The position numbers and the translations under genes were made by a program. 64,000 nucleotides of DNA. Origin: Prochloron sp965198675. Its GTDB lineage: Bacteria > Cyanobacteriota > Cyanobacteriia > Cyanobacteriales > Prochloraceae. Every line of letters starts with the position of its first letter. The first letter of the stretch is position 1. The notes beneath the pieces were generated by a model, which ran no database searches, was not told the origin of the DNA, and worked only from the letters and a program-made list of their open reading frames with translations. Location of the stretch: contig OZ240666.1 in assembly GCA_965198675.1 (NCBI GenBank), positions 3,782,001-3,846,000 on the forward strand, read 5' to 3'. Positions 1 to 8,220 of this stretch are shown here, one piece after another.

Positions 1-2
1 GA

Positions 3-776
3 GGGGATATATTCCCCCCCGTACTAGTCTATTTCGACGGTACGGACTACTGGTTAGCAGACGGCTTCCACCGCATTCTAGCTTCAGAGTCCATCGGTAT
101 AAGGTCCATTTCAGCAACAGTCAGAAGGGGAACCCAACGGGACGCAATCTTCTATTCAGTTGGGGCTAACGCTACCCATGGACTGCGACGAACCAACGCG
201 GATAAGCGACGGGCTGTGTTGATTCTTTTAGAAGATGAAGAGTGGAGCAAATGGACTAACGTTGCTATTGCCAAAGCTTGCGGGGTCGCTGAAAGTTTTG
301 TGCGAAAACTCAAAAAAGAGTTTAACATCGTACAAAACGATGTCAGAACTTACGTTACCAAACACGGCACCCAAAGTACCATGAATGTAGCTCAAATCGG
401 CAAAGGCAGCAAGAAGCACCAAGACGGCGCACAAATGACAACCTCTGAAATAACGGGGGATAAAGAGAAGAAAAAAGCCAATAACACTGGAACAGCAGCA
501 GAAAAGTCGGGGAAGTATCTTTCTCACGAGTCAACAGCAACTGGGTCCTCAGGAGGGGCAAAAAAAGAGCAAGATAATTTCGACCAGTTCCTGGGTAATT
601 TGGAAAATCTCAGTCAGGACAAAATTGAAGCTATGATTAAGGGACTAGTTAAAAATTCACCGACTAAGTTTTGTAATGCATTAGTCAATAATGTTGATTG
701 GCTTCCAGAGTCTATACTTTATGAAGTATGGAATAATATCGGCGCGCGCATTAGTGATGAAAATCTTCCCCTTTGA
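3..776 (+). CDS. ParB-like nuclease-domain protein (5' end outside window)
   Basis: The frame is already open at the left window edge and runs to a stop at 774-776, giving 257 visible residues. Visible near the start is the ParB N-terminal signature: a 'DGTDYWLADGFHR' block (about residues 12-24), then 'RRGTQRDAIFYSVGANA' and 'RRTNADKRRAV'. A helix-turn-helix-like stretch follows (VAIAKACGVAESFVRKLKKEF), then a low-complexity Lys/Gly/Ser-rich linker and a C-terminal part without a recognised domain. The ParB fold binds or cleaves DNA or hydrolyses CTP; outside chromosome partitioning such stand-alone proteins often sit on plasmids or mobile DNA, so a partition role is not implied. Downstream is only repeat DNA. 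Confidence 0.75.
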   Translation, partial: GDIFPPVLVYFDGTDYWLADGFHRILASESIGIRSISATVRRGTQRDAIFYSVGANATHGLRRTNADKRRAVLILLEDEEWSKWTNVAIAKACGVAESFVRKLKKEFNIVQNDVRTYVTKHGTQSTMNVAQIGKGSKKHQDGAQMTTSEITGDKEKKKANNTGTAAEKSGKYLSHESTATGSSGGAKKEQDNFDQFLGNLENLSQDKIEAMIKGLVKNSPTKFCNALVNNVDWLPESILYEVWNNIGARISDENLPL

Positions 777-817
777 ATAGGAGGGTGTAGGGTAAAACAG
801 TGACCTTGTACCATGAC

Positions 818-945
818 AGTTACCAGTTACCAGTTACCAGTTACCAGTTACCAGTTACCAGTTACCAGTTACCAGTTACCAGTTACCAGTTACCAGTTAC
901 CAGTTACCAGTTACCAGTTACTAGTTACCAGTTACCAGTTACCAG
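818..945. repeat. Heptanucleotide tandem repeat (about 18 copies of AGTTACC)
   Basis: Eighteen consecutive 7-bp units with a single variant unit (CTAGTTAC) near 921. Short tandemly repeated repetitive sequences of 7 bp are known from filamentous cyanobacteria. Because 3 x 7 = 21 nt, every frame reads an apparent heptapeptide repeat (SYQLPVT); it is not a gene. Shorter arrays of the same unit, in either orientation, occur near 4905-4936, 22040-22070, 29438-29464 and 57636-57664. Confidence 0.9.
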
Positions 946-1096
946 TCCTGCTCATGCCAACCGGGGCAGTCAGGCAGTTACCAGTTACCTTCCACCAATA
1001 AGTGGCTTGCCACCAAATAAGTGGTGGGGGCCTCAAACCCAAGGTTGAGCTGCTACCATGGTACGTGATTACTGGTCACTGGTAACTGAAAGGTGA
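946..1096. repeat. Composite repeat; about 118 bp of it is repeated inverted at 11414-11530
   Basis: Starts with a block 'TCCTGCTCATGCCAACCGGG' that recurs near 16159 and 49132, followed by a hairpin-forming segment (CCACCAATAAGTGG / CCACCAAATAAGTGG) and CCATGGTACGTGATTACTGG. The second part (from about 979) recurs nearly unchanged in inverted orientation at 11414-11530. Confidence 0.8.
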
Positions 1097-1147
1097 TATT
1101 TTGTTTTATCAACCACTTAAATAAGTTATTTCAAGTATTACTGGAGA

Positions 1148-1196
1148 GTGTAGGGGCAGGGCGCACAACCCCGACAGTTGCCTGTCGGCCCTACAC
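1148..1196. repeat. Palindromic repeat at the 3' end of purQ, possible terminator
   Basis: Outer arms GTGTAGGG...CCCTACAC enclose an inner hairpin CCGACAG-TTGC-CTGTCGG. The inner hairpin recurs at about 4187-4204. Lying at the purQ stop codon, it could act as a transcript end, but there is no T-run, so this is only a possibility. Confidence 0.5.
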
Positions 1197-1889
1197 CCGC
1201 CCTTGGGCGCTATATAGGCTTTGAAAGAGTTTCTTACCGTCTGTGGCGCCGAGAATGGGGTCTGAAGCCCTTTCCGGGTGGGGCATCATTCCGAAAACAT
1301 TACCTTTTTCATTAGTAATAGCAGCGATATTATTTAAGGAACCGTTGGGGTTGGCTGTGGAGTTGATTTCCCCTGAGGGGGTACAATAGCGGAAGAGGAC
1401 TTGACCCTTATCTTCTAAAGCTTTGAGGGTATGGGGGTTGGCGTAGTAACGACCTTCACCGTGAGCGATAGGTAGGGTAATAACCTGTCCGGGAGAGTAG
1501 GATTGAGTACAGGGAAGGTCCGTTCGTTCTACTCGCAAGGAGACGCGATCGCAGATAAAATGTAAGTTTTCATTGCGAATTAAGATTCCCGGTAACAATC
1601 CAACCTCTGTTAAAATTTGGAAACCATTGCAGATACCCAGGACTATTTTCCCTTGTTGGGCGTGAGTGACGACGCTTTTCATAACTGGGGAAAAACGGGC
1701 GATGGCACCGCACCGGAGATAGTCTCCATAGCTAAACCCTCCTGGGATAATGATAATGTCCAAATCAGCCAGATCCGTCTCTTCGTGCCAAACCATGCGG
1801 GTTGGGAGGTTTAGTAAATTTTGGGTAACCCAAGCTACGTCGCGATCGCAGTTAGAGCCCGGAAAAACAATAATCCCAAATTTCATCAT
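1191..1889 (-). CDS. purQ: Phosphoribosylformylglycinamidine synthase subunit PurQ
   Basis: Glutaminase subunit (232 aa) of the three-component FGAM synthase (PurS-PurQ-PurL) in purine synthesis; it releases ammonia from glutamine for FGAR amidation. The N-terminus MMKFGIIVFPGSNCDRD, the nucleophile elbow 'GICNGFQIL' (Cys about 88) and the C-terminal 'MMPHPERAS' supplying the catalytic His/Glu are all present and the length is normal for PurQ. The start overlaps the purS stop by 4 nt, so the two are translationally coupled in one operon. purL is not in the window. Confidence 0.97.
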   Translation of the reverse strand: MMKFGIIVFPGSNCDRDVAWVTQNLLNLPTRMVWHEETDLADLDIIIIPGGFSYGDYLRCGAIARFSPVMKSVVTHAQQGKIVLGICNGFQILTEVGLLPGILIRNENLHFICDRVSLRVERTDLPCTQSYSPGQVITLPIAHGEGRYYANPHTLKALEDKGQVLFRYCTPSGEINSTANPNGSLNNIAAITNEKGNVFGMMPHPERASDPILGATDGKKLFQSLYSAQGRV

Positions 1890-2134
1890 CTCAATTCAAA
1901 ACGATAATTCTCAATGGTGGGGTTAGCCAAAAGTTGGTCACACATCTGATTTAACTGCATTCGTGCGCTCTCTTCTGAAGTTGCTGCAATGGTAAGTTCC
2001 ACATATTTACCAATTCTAACCCCCTCTACTCCTTCATAGCCTAGCTGTTTCAGCCCCTCCGATACAGCAGTCCCTGCGGGATCGAGAACTGAAGGTCGTA
2101 GAGTAATGTAAATGCGAGCATTATATTTGTCCAT
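1886..2134 (-). CDS. purS: Phosphoribosylformylglycinamidine synthase subunit PurS
   Basis: Small (82 aa) subunit that bridges PurQ and PurL and is needed for ammonia channelling in the purine pathway. The sequence 'ARIYITLRPSVLDPAGTAV' followed by 'LKQLGYEGVEGVRIGKYVELTI' is diagnostic for PurS. First gene of the purS-purQ operon; the stretch upstream to the TnpB gene (2135-2303) would carry its promoter. Confidence 0.96.
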   Translation of the reverse strand: MDKYNARIYITLRPSVLDPAGTAVSEGLKQLGYEGVEGVRIGKYVELTIAATSEESARMQLNQMCDQLLANPTIENYRFELR

Positions 2135-2303
2135 GGAATTTTTGGCTGATTGTCCTTGGTTGATTGTAAAATATAGAAAAACATATTGGAATCCATGGCG
2201 TCATTTCAGGAGTAAATCTTACCGAAATAATTGGGTCTAAAGCCCCGTGCTTTTAGCACGACTTTATAGTCTTATCCAGAATTGTCTGTGATAAAATAGA
2301 GTC

Positions 2304-3455
2304 ATGATAGTTAGAGAAGCCAAGTTATTATTAGGTTCTGAGACTCAATATCGAGCTTTAGATGATGCCATCCGTACAGCTCAGTTCATTAGGAACAAGG
2401 CTGTTAGATTTTGGATGGAAAATCGAGGAACCAATAAAGCTAGACTGTCTAAGCTATGCAAGGAACTTGCTCAAGAATTTCCTTGGGCTAAGAAGTTAAA
2501 CTCTATGGCTAGACAAGCTAGTGCTGAAAGGGCTTGGATTTCAATTTCTAGCTTCTATCGACGTTGCAAAGAGGGTGCTAAGAAAAAGGGATTTCTCAAA
2601 TTCAAAAAGCACTCCAGGTCGGTTGAGTACAAAACATCAGGCTGGAAACTCTCTGAGGATTGTCAGTCAATCACCTTCACAGATGGTTTTGAAGCGGGTC
2701 AGTTCTCTCTATTCTGTAATCAGGAAACCAGAGAGGATTTATTCAGACTCAAAATCAATCGAGTGAGAGTTGTTAGGAGATCTGACGGCTACTATGCTCA
2801 GTTCTGCTTTGATGCCAACCGTAAAGAGCAGGGAAACTACACAGGAAACGTTGTCGGGCTTGATCTAGGTCTGAAGTACTTCTATAAAGACCAGAATGAT
2901 AATGGGGTTGTCTACCCTCAATATCTGAGAAGAGCAGGGCGTAAACTGAAGAAACTACAACGGAGACTATCCCGCAAGTTTGTGAAGGGCAAAGAGCAAG
3001 AATCCAATAACTACCATGATGCCAGAGTGAGACTTGGTAAAGCTCATCTGAAGATTCAAAGACAGCGTAAAGACTGGGCTATTAAGGCGGCTCGGTGCGT
3101 AGTTCACTCTAATGATGTGATTGTCTATGAGGATCTGAAGATTCGGAATATGGTGAAAAATCATCACCTAGCAAAGTCAATCTCTGATGCTGGCTGGTAT
3201 CAATTCACTCAATGGCTTAACTACTATGGTCAGATTTGGGATAAGACAGTGATTGCTGTCAATCCTAACTTCACTAGTCAGGATTGCCCTAAATGCGGCC
3301 ATAGAGTTAAGAAGTCACTCAGTACTAGAACCCACAGTTGCCCTAGTTGCAAGTTGGAGATCTGCCGAGATACTGCGGCTGCGATGAACATCTTGCAGAA
3401 GGGCATGAGCATTCTAGGGGTCGAGTGGAATCAACACAGTACCGATAGATTTTAG
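2304..3455 (+). CDS. tnpB: RNA-guided endonuclease TnpB, IS200/IS605 family (intact copy)
   Basis: 383-aa TnpB. The RuvC-like core shows 'VVGLDLGLKYF' (motif I Asp), 'VIVYEDLKIRNM' (motif II Glu), a zinc ribbon CPKCGH...CPSC, and motif III 'CRDTAAAMNI'. No TnpA is present, so it is a TnpB-only element. A hairpin (CGTGCTTTTAGCACG, near 2250) lies upstream. The right end probably lies near 4018, after the ACCGACGCT/AGCGCGGT hairpin; the guide (omega/re) RNA of such elements normally overlaps the 3' end of tnpB and the right end. It appears to be the only uninterrupted TnpB of four in the window, though the DRDxNAA-like motif III is atypical (CRDTAAAMN). Confidence 0.9.
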   Translation: MIVREAKLLLGSETQYRALDDAIRTAQFIRNKAVRFWMENRGTNKARLSKLCKELAQEFPWAKKLNSMARQASAERAWISISSFYRRCKEGAKKKGFLKFKKHSRSVEYKTSGWKLSEDCQSITFTDGFEAGQFSLFCNQETREDLFRLKINRVRVVRRSDGYYAQFCFDANRKEQGNYTGNVVGLDLGLKYFYKDQNDNGVVYPQYLRRAGRKLKKLQRRLSRKFVKGKEQESNNYHDARVRLGKAHLKIQRQRKDWAIKAARCVVHSNDVIVYEDLKIRNMVKNHHLAKSISDAGWYQFTQWLNYYGQIWDKTVIAVNPNFTSQDCPKCGHRVKKSLSTRTHSCPSCKLEICRDTAAAMNILQKGMSILGVEWNQHSTDRF

Positions 3456-3678
3456 CTAACAAATGTGGGCTATCTCCCAATGCAGTCACTCTCGCGCAGA
3501 GGCGGGACGGCACGGAGAATTAATAAACAGGCGCTTCAAGCGCTCATCCATATCATGTTATTCTCTGCGCCTCTGTGTCTCTGTGAGCTTCCATTAGAAA
3601 GTAACTGCTCTTTGTTCTATTTTGTCAGCTTGGTTATCGCTGTGTTTCCAATATACCTAATTAAAAGCCTTTTGGCAA

Positions 3679-3833
3679 ACCCACCCCCCAACCCCACCCA
3701 CCCCTACCCACCCACCCCTACCCACCCACCCCTACCCACCCACCCCTACCCCCTCCCAGGAGGGGAACCAGGAGGGGAACCAGGAGGGGAACCAGGAGGG
3801 GAACCTGGGAGGGGGGCGAAAGGGGGGGTGGGT
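3679..3833. repeat. G/C-skewed palindromic element with ACCCACCCCCC ends (long form)
   Basis: Begins ACCCACCCCCC and ends GGGGGGTGGGT, so the ends are inverted repeats. Inside are tandem CCCACCCACCCCTA units and four 'AGGAGGGGAACC' units. Related elements lie at 18270-18370 and 35991-36091 (both inside tnpB genes), 35553-35599 and about 49376-49426. The open frame across it is not a gene. Confidence 0.8.
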
Positions 3834-4021
3834 GCAAATCAACCACTGTGTGTCAACCCTAGGGCATGGGGAAACTGAGCTAGACAATAGCCGAACGCCA
3901 ATGGGGGAGAGTCCCGCCTCTGTTTGTCATGGGAAACCAGATCAAGTAAGCGGTCTCGTTAGTAACCTGGAATGAATGAGAATCACCGACGCTTTCAGCG
4001 CGGTGAGTATGTCAATTTGTT

Positions 4022-4168
4022 GAAAATCGCTACTCAATTGCGGATATTGCCCTGTTTGCCTATACTCATGTTGCCGCAGATGGTGGGTTTGACTTGGGAG
4101 AGTTTCCGGCGTTAGATGGGTGGATTGAGAGGGTGAGGGGGCAGGAGGGTTTTGTGGAGATGGGTTGA
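4022..4168 (+). pseudogene. Glutathione S-transferase C-terminal remnant
   Basis: In-frame residues 'ENRYSIADIALFAYTHVA' followed by 'FDLGEFPALDGWIERVRGQ' match the C-terminal helical domain of glutathione S-transferases (the S-x-A-D-I-A-L motif and the 'P.L..W..R' tail). A stop lies just upstream at 4004-4006 and the N-terminal thioredoxin-like half is absent. The fragment directly follows the likely right end of the TnpB element, so the element probably truncated the gene. Confidence 0.75.
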
Positions 4169-4416
4169 CGCTGTTGGGTTTCGTGCCCCGACAGTTGCCT
4201 GTCGGCCCAACCTACTATAAAAATAGGTGAAGTCAGCACCCCGCTCTAAAGCTATGGGCGGTGGGTTGGCGAGGCTAACATTACGACCGAATTGGAAGTT
4301 TTGCTTGCTCTATTAGCCCTCAACCCCTTCTCGGGGTTTTCTCACGGCGACTAAAGTCGCTACCCGTTTTCATCCCCGCTGATCAAAGACGGGGTTTCCA
4401 ACGAAGGGATTTATTC
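4169..4416. other. Intergenic stretch upstream of the Fur-family gene
   Basis: Contains the CCGACAG-TTGC-CTGTCGG hairpin and a second hairpin 'CCCCTTCTCGGGG'. No convincing gene; probably repeat debris plus the promoter of the gene at 4417. Confidence 0.4.
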
Positions 4417-4797
4417 ATGAAAAGGGAACGTACCAGCTCTCAAAAAATAATTTTGCACTTGCTCAACCAGCTAAAGCGGTCCATTTCCGCCCAGGAACTG
4501 TATTTGGAACTGCGGGAACGGAAGCAAAAGATGGGACTTGCGACGGTCTACCGTTCCCTAGAAGCCCTGAAAATGGAAGGAGTAGTGCAGGTGCGCACAT
4601 TAGCAACGGGAGAGTCCCTCTACAGTTCCATTGCTAAAGACCAACATCATCTCACCTGTTTAAATTGTGGACAATCCATTCCCATTAATCAGTGTCCAGT
4701 TCAGGATTTGAAGAATCATTTAGAAGAGTCCTATGATTTTAAAGTGTACTATCATACCTTGGAATTTTTCGGACTTTGTCACCTATGTGACTTATAG
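4417..4797 (+). CDS. Fur-family metalloregulator (Zur/FurB-like)
   Basis: 126 aa. N-terminal winged helix with 'ISAQELYLELRERKQKMGLATVYRSLEALKMEGVV', the DNA-recognition region of Fur proteins; C-terminal dimerisation and metal domain with 'HHLTCLNCG' and a second CxxC at 'GLCHLCDL', together forming the structural Zn(Cys)4 site. The family represses metal-uptake genes when loaded with Fe or Zn. The compact form and the second CxxC at the extreme C-terminus recall cyanobacterial FurB/Zur, but metal specificity cannot be read from sequence. A likely ribosome site (GAAGGGA) precedes the ATG. Confidence 0.9.
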   Translation: MKRERTSSQKIILHLLNQLKRSISAQELYLELRERKQKMGLATVYRSLEALKMEGVVQVRTLATGESLYSSIAKDQHHLTCLNCGQSIPINQCPVQDLKNHLEESYDFKVYYHTLEFFGLCHLCDL

Positions 4798-4975
4798 CAG
4801 TCGCCAAGGTGATTGAACTTGGTGAGTTGGATATAGTTGGAGCATTATGTTCTAACCCTTACTTGTCGGCAATTTTCAAAGCATGCTACCTGGGAACTCA
4901 TAACTGGTAACTGGTAACTGGTAACTGGTAACTGCTATAGCTACAGCTAATGGTTAACTAGGGCGGCGGGTCCTA
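4798..4975. repeat. Spacer with a short heptamer array
   Basis: Holds four to five copies of GGTAACT (about 4905-4936), the inverted form of the 818-945 array. Nothing else is recognisable. Confidence 0.6.
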
Positions 4976-5983
4976 TCATACCGGACCCGGGTGTCGAAGC
5001 TGCTGTAAATCGAAATCGAGAGTATTATCCTCGCCCTTTTGCTTATCCCCCACCAGGGAACGCACCCCTTCTAAAGTGGAGACAATATTTCTTGGATCCA
5101 TGAACATTACCTTGCTACTATCACTACTACCAATAGTTTGAGCCATATCTAAATAATGTTGAGCCAGTAGGAACTGAAGAGCTTCCCCCGCACTGGGATC
5201 TGCTTTAATAGCTTCTGTTACAATAGCCATCGCTTTAGCAGTTGCTTCCGCTTGTAGTTCTTGAGACTGTCTTTCTGCTTCCGCCTTGAGAACAATCGCC
5301 TCTTTTGTGGCTTCTGCTTCCAGGATAGCAGCCTTTTTCCGCGCTTCTGCTTCCAAAACCCTAGCGGAGGCTTGACCTTGAGCTGAGTTCACCGCAGCAT
5401 CTCTTTCCCCTTCCGAAGTAAGGATGGCAGCCCGTTTTTTCCTTTCCGCCGCCATTTGCAATTCCATGGACTCTTGAACTGCTTTAGAAGGAACAATATC
5501 CCGCAGCTCCACCCTAGTTACTTTAACCCCCCAAGGATCCGTGGCAATATCCAGTTCCCGCAGGAGAATTTCGTTGATTTCTGTGCGGGCAGTAAAGGTT
5601 TGATCCAATTCCAGTTTACCCATTTCTGCTCGTATTTGGGTTAAAACCAAATTCACCATAGCATCTCGCAGATTCTCTACTTTGTAGTAGGCTTTGTACA
5701 TATCCATGATGCGCCAATAGACTACTGCGTCTACAGTAATAGTGACGTTATCTCTAGTGATGCAGGATTGAGGGGGAATATCCAGGACTTTTTCCCTAAT
5801 GGTATCTTTATAGACTGCTTTATCGATAAAGGGAACCACGAACCGTAACCCTGGATCCAGTTTCCTTTTATATTGTCCAAAACTTTCGATTAAAACCTCA
5901 TTTTTCTCATTCACAATTTTGACAGTTCCCGCTAAAGCAGAACCACCAAAAACTAGGAACACCAGTAAAAACAATGGTTCCAT
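4976..5983 (-). CDS. SPFH/Band 7 membrane-anchored protein (stomatin/paraslipin type)
   Basis: 335 aa with the start chosen at 5983: its ATG follows a good GGAGG site, whereas the longer open frame would run back into the NfeD gene. One N-terminal hydrophobic segment (MEPLFLLVFLVFGGSALAG), then the SPFH domain ('SFGQYKRKLDPGLRFVVPFID', 'DNVTITVDAVVYWRI', 'DPWGVKVTRVELRDI'), then an Ala/Glu-rich coiled coil (about residues 185-270) typical of the oligomerising flotillin arm. These proteins form ring-shaped membrane scaffolds and pair with NfeD proteins; the NfeD gene here lies 16 nt upstream. Confidence 0.93.
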   Translation of the reverse strand: MEPLFLLVFLVFGGSALAGTVKIVNEKNEVLIESFGQYKRKLDPGLRFVVPFIDKAVYKDTIREKVLDIPPQSCITRDNVTITVDAVVYWRIMDMYKAYYKVENLRDAMVNLVLTQIRAEMGKLELDQTFTARTEINEILLRELDIATDPWGVKVTRVELRDIVPSKAVQESMELQMAAERKKRAAILTSEGERDAAVNSAQGQASARVLEAEARKKAAILEAEATKEAIVLKAEAERQSQELQAEATAKAMAIVTEAIKADPSAGEALQFLLAQHYLDMAQTIGSSDSSKVMFMDPRNIVSTLEGVRSLVGDKQKGEDNTLDFDLQQLRHPGPV

Positions 5984-5999
5984 CAGTAACCTCCACGGT

Positions 6000-6437
6000 T
6001 TAATAATTTGAACTTTCGAGGATCTTAGCAGGTAAGACAATGAGAGTTGTGCCTTCTTCCCTGAGAATGTATACTTTCTCCTGAGGGGCAATACCCTCGT
6101 ATTCTAGATCGCATTGAGCGCGCCAGGAATTGCCTTCATAAAGCACTCTTCCTGTTTTACCTGGAGCAATTGCAGTTAAAGTTTCTCCCTCCTTATAATC
6201 CCTTATATGAGCACGTCTGGGGTTGGGGGTGAAAAAACGGCGGGAGAGAATTACCAAAGATGTGGAAAAAACCATCCACAGCAACACCTGGAGGCTAAAC
6301 TGAGGCACAACCAATCCTACTACAGCCACTAAAAGAGCGCCAATGCCCATCATGAAAGCCACAAAAGCAGTAGGGAAGATAAACTCCATCAAACAGAGAA
6401 TCGATCCAGCAATTAGCCAAAGAAGGGGAGTACTCAT
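6000..6437 (-). CDS. NfeD-family membrane protein
   Basis: 145 aa. Three predicted membrane segments in the first 70 residues (LLWLIAGSILCLMEFI, AFVAFMMGIGALLVAVVGL, LQVLLWMVFSTSLVIL), then an OB-fold-like C-terminal beta domain (GKTGRVLYEGNSWRAQCDLE). Such short NfeD proteins partner SPFH proteins, and the gene is directly upstream of one in the same orientation. Confidence 0.9.
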   Translation of the reverse strand: MSTPLLWLIAGSILCLMEFIFPTAFVAFMMGIGALLVAVVGLVVPQFSLQVLLWMVFSTSLVILSRRFFTPNPRRAHIRDYKEGETLTAIAPGKTGRVLYEGNSWRAQCDLEYEGIAPQEKVYILREEGTTLIVLPAKILESSNY

Positions 6438-6605
6438 AGCACTATGGGATAATCTACAATAAACTCGAAATCTAAGCCTGATTGTTTCTATTCTATCATG
6501 GCCTTGTCTTGTGGAGAAAAATATGAATTTTTATGAAGAAAATATTGATATAAAAGTAATTTTAGGTTACAATCATTTAATCCACTCTCTCTGAACTTCT
6601 AACCT

Positions 6606-8156
6606 ATGGAACGCTGGTTTAACACTGCTGGTCCTTGTCAAGCCGATATTCACTATATGTTGCCTACAGGGGATCGCCTCCCTCAACTGAAGCGATTGAT
6701 TGATCAGCGCAGTTATTTTGTCATTCATGCTCCTCGACAAACGGGTAAAACTAGTGCTATGTTAGCCCTAGCTCAAGAACTTACAGAAAGTGGTGACTAT
6801 ACTGCTGTCATGGTTTCGGTGGAAGTGGGTTCAGCTTTTCCAGATCAACCGGATATAGCAGAAAAAGCTATCCTAGAAACATGGCAACGAACAATTAAAT
6901 TTCGCCTCCCTGAAGAGTTGCAACTTCCTGCATTGCCTGAGTTTGTCCCTGGGCAAGGGATTGGAGCTGCCTTACAAGCCTGGGCAGAAGCCTCTCCTCG
7001 CCCCCTGGTGGTGTTTATCGATGAGATTGATTCGTTACAAAACCAAACTCTCATCACTGTGTTGCGACAGTTGCGAGATGGCTATCCCCGTCGCCCCCAG
7101 GGTTTTCCCCAATCCGTTGGGCTGATTGGGTTGCGAGATGTGCGAGATTATAAGGTAGCCTCTGGGGGGAGTGGGAGACTCAACACTGCTAGTCCTTTTA
7201 ATATTAAGGTGCGCTCCCTAACTTTGAGGAACTTCAACCATGATGAGGTGGCAACACTCTACAATCAACATACAGCAGCCACAGGACAAGTTTTCACCCC
7301 TCCAGCTATAGACTATGCTTATGACATGACTCAAGGACAACCCTGGTTAGTTAACGCTTTAGGGAAAGAAGTAGTGGAAGAAATGGTTACCGATCCTAAG
7401 GTTCCTATTACGGTGGAACACCTAGCTACAGCTAAAGAGATTTTGATTCAACGGCAGGATACCCACCTAGATAGTTTAGCAGAGCGACTCCGGGAACCAA
7501 GGGTGAAGGCGATTATGCAGCCTTTTTTGGCTGGTCAAGAGTTGGGGGATACTCCGGACGACGATCGCCGTTATCTCCTAGATTTAGGTTTGTTAGTGCG
7601 CAATCCTCTGGGGGGCTTGAAAGTAGCTAATCCTATTTATCGGGAAGTGATTCCCCGCTCTTTAGCTATGGGTAGTCAAGATAGTTTACCGAGTATTCAA
7701 CCTCATTGGTTGACACCTACGGGAGCGCTCTGCCCAGAAAAACTGCTATCCTCTTTTCTCCGGTTTTGGCGACAACATGGAGAACCTTTACTCAAGAGCG
7801 CACCCTATCATGAAATTGCCCCTCATCTTGTCATGATGGCATTTTTACATCGGGTTGTGAATGGTGGTGGCACCTTGGAGCGGGAATATGCTATTGGTAC
7901 AAGGAGGATGGATCTCTGTCTTCGTTATAGAGAAGTTACTATGGGAATGGAACTAAAGGTATGGCGAGAAGGAAGAGCAGATCCCCTTCAAGAAGGATTA
8001 GAACAATTGGATGGCTATTTGGCTGGTTTAGGGCTACAGGAGGGATGGTTGGTTATTTTCGACCGTCGCCCCAACCTACCGCCAATCTCTGAACGCACTA
8101 CAACTGAAGATGCCCACACACAGTCGGGGCGCTCTATAGTTGTGATTCGCGGCTGA
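6606..8156 (+). CDS. AAA-type ATPase fused to a PD-(D/E)XK nuclease domain, paralogue 1
   Basis: 516 aa. N-terminal P-loop ATPase: Walker A 'APRQTGKT' (residues 42-49), Walker B 'VVFIDEID' (about 135-142), and a conserved 'GLRDVRDYKVASGGSGRLN' block. The C-terminal about 110 residues fit a PD-(D/E)XK nuclease core: E-R-E near 425-427, D435 in 'RMDLCL', E449-x-K451 in 'MELKVW', then Q...Y. The family is common in cyanobacteria; its role is not established, and conflict or mobile-element functions are inference. The leader 'CTCTCTGAACTTCTAACCT' before the ATG recurs before paralogue 2. At one site copy 1 has 'GTRRMD' where copies 2 and 3 have 'GTGRMD'. Confidence 0.85.
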   Translation: MERWFNTAGPCQADIHYMLPTGDRLPQLKRLIDQRSYFVIHAPRQTGKTSAMLALAQELTESGDYTAVMVSVEVGSAFPDQPDIAEKAILETWQRTIKFRLPEELQLPALPEFVPGQGIGAALQAWAEASPRPLVVFIDEIDSLQNQTLITVLRQLRDGYPRRPQGFPQSVGLIGLRDVRDYKVASGGSGRLNTASPFNIKVRSLTLRNFNHDEVATLYNQHTAATGQVFTPPAIDYAYDMTQGQPWLVNALGKEVVEEMVTDPKVPITVEHLATAKEILIQRQDTHLDSLAERLREPRVKAIMQPFLAGQELGDTPDDDRRYLLDLGLLVRNPLGGLKVANPIYREVIPRSLAMGSQDSLPSIQPHWLTPTGALCPEKLLSSFLRFWRQHGEPLLKSAPYHEIAPHLVMMAFLHRVVNGGGTLEREYAIGTRRMDLCLRYREVTMGMELKVWREGRADPLQEGLEQLDGYLAGLGLQEGWLVIFDRRPNLPPISERTTTEDAHTQSGRSIVVIRG

Positions 8157-8220
8157 TGAACCTTCTTAAGCTAGAGCGCTATAATCTTAATTTAATACAA
8201 CCTCTCTGAACTTCTAACCT

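Noticed and set aside
818..945. Possible CRISPR array
   Set aside because: Units are 7 bp with no spacers, and no cas genes are present; no array elsewhere in the window either.
800..1048. Open frames with a heptapeptide repeat (QLPVTSY)
   Set aside because: Trivial translation of a 7-bp tandem DNA repeat; open in several frames with no start context.
3465..3878. 137-codon ORF with Pro/Gly-rich end
   Set aside because: Crosses an interspersed repeat and a G-rich palindromic element; no protein-like composition before that.
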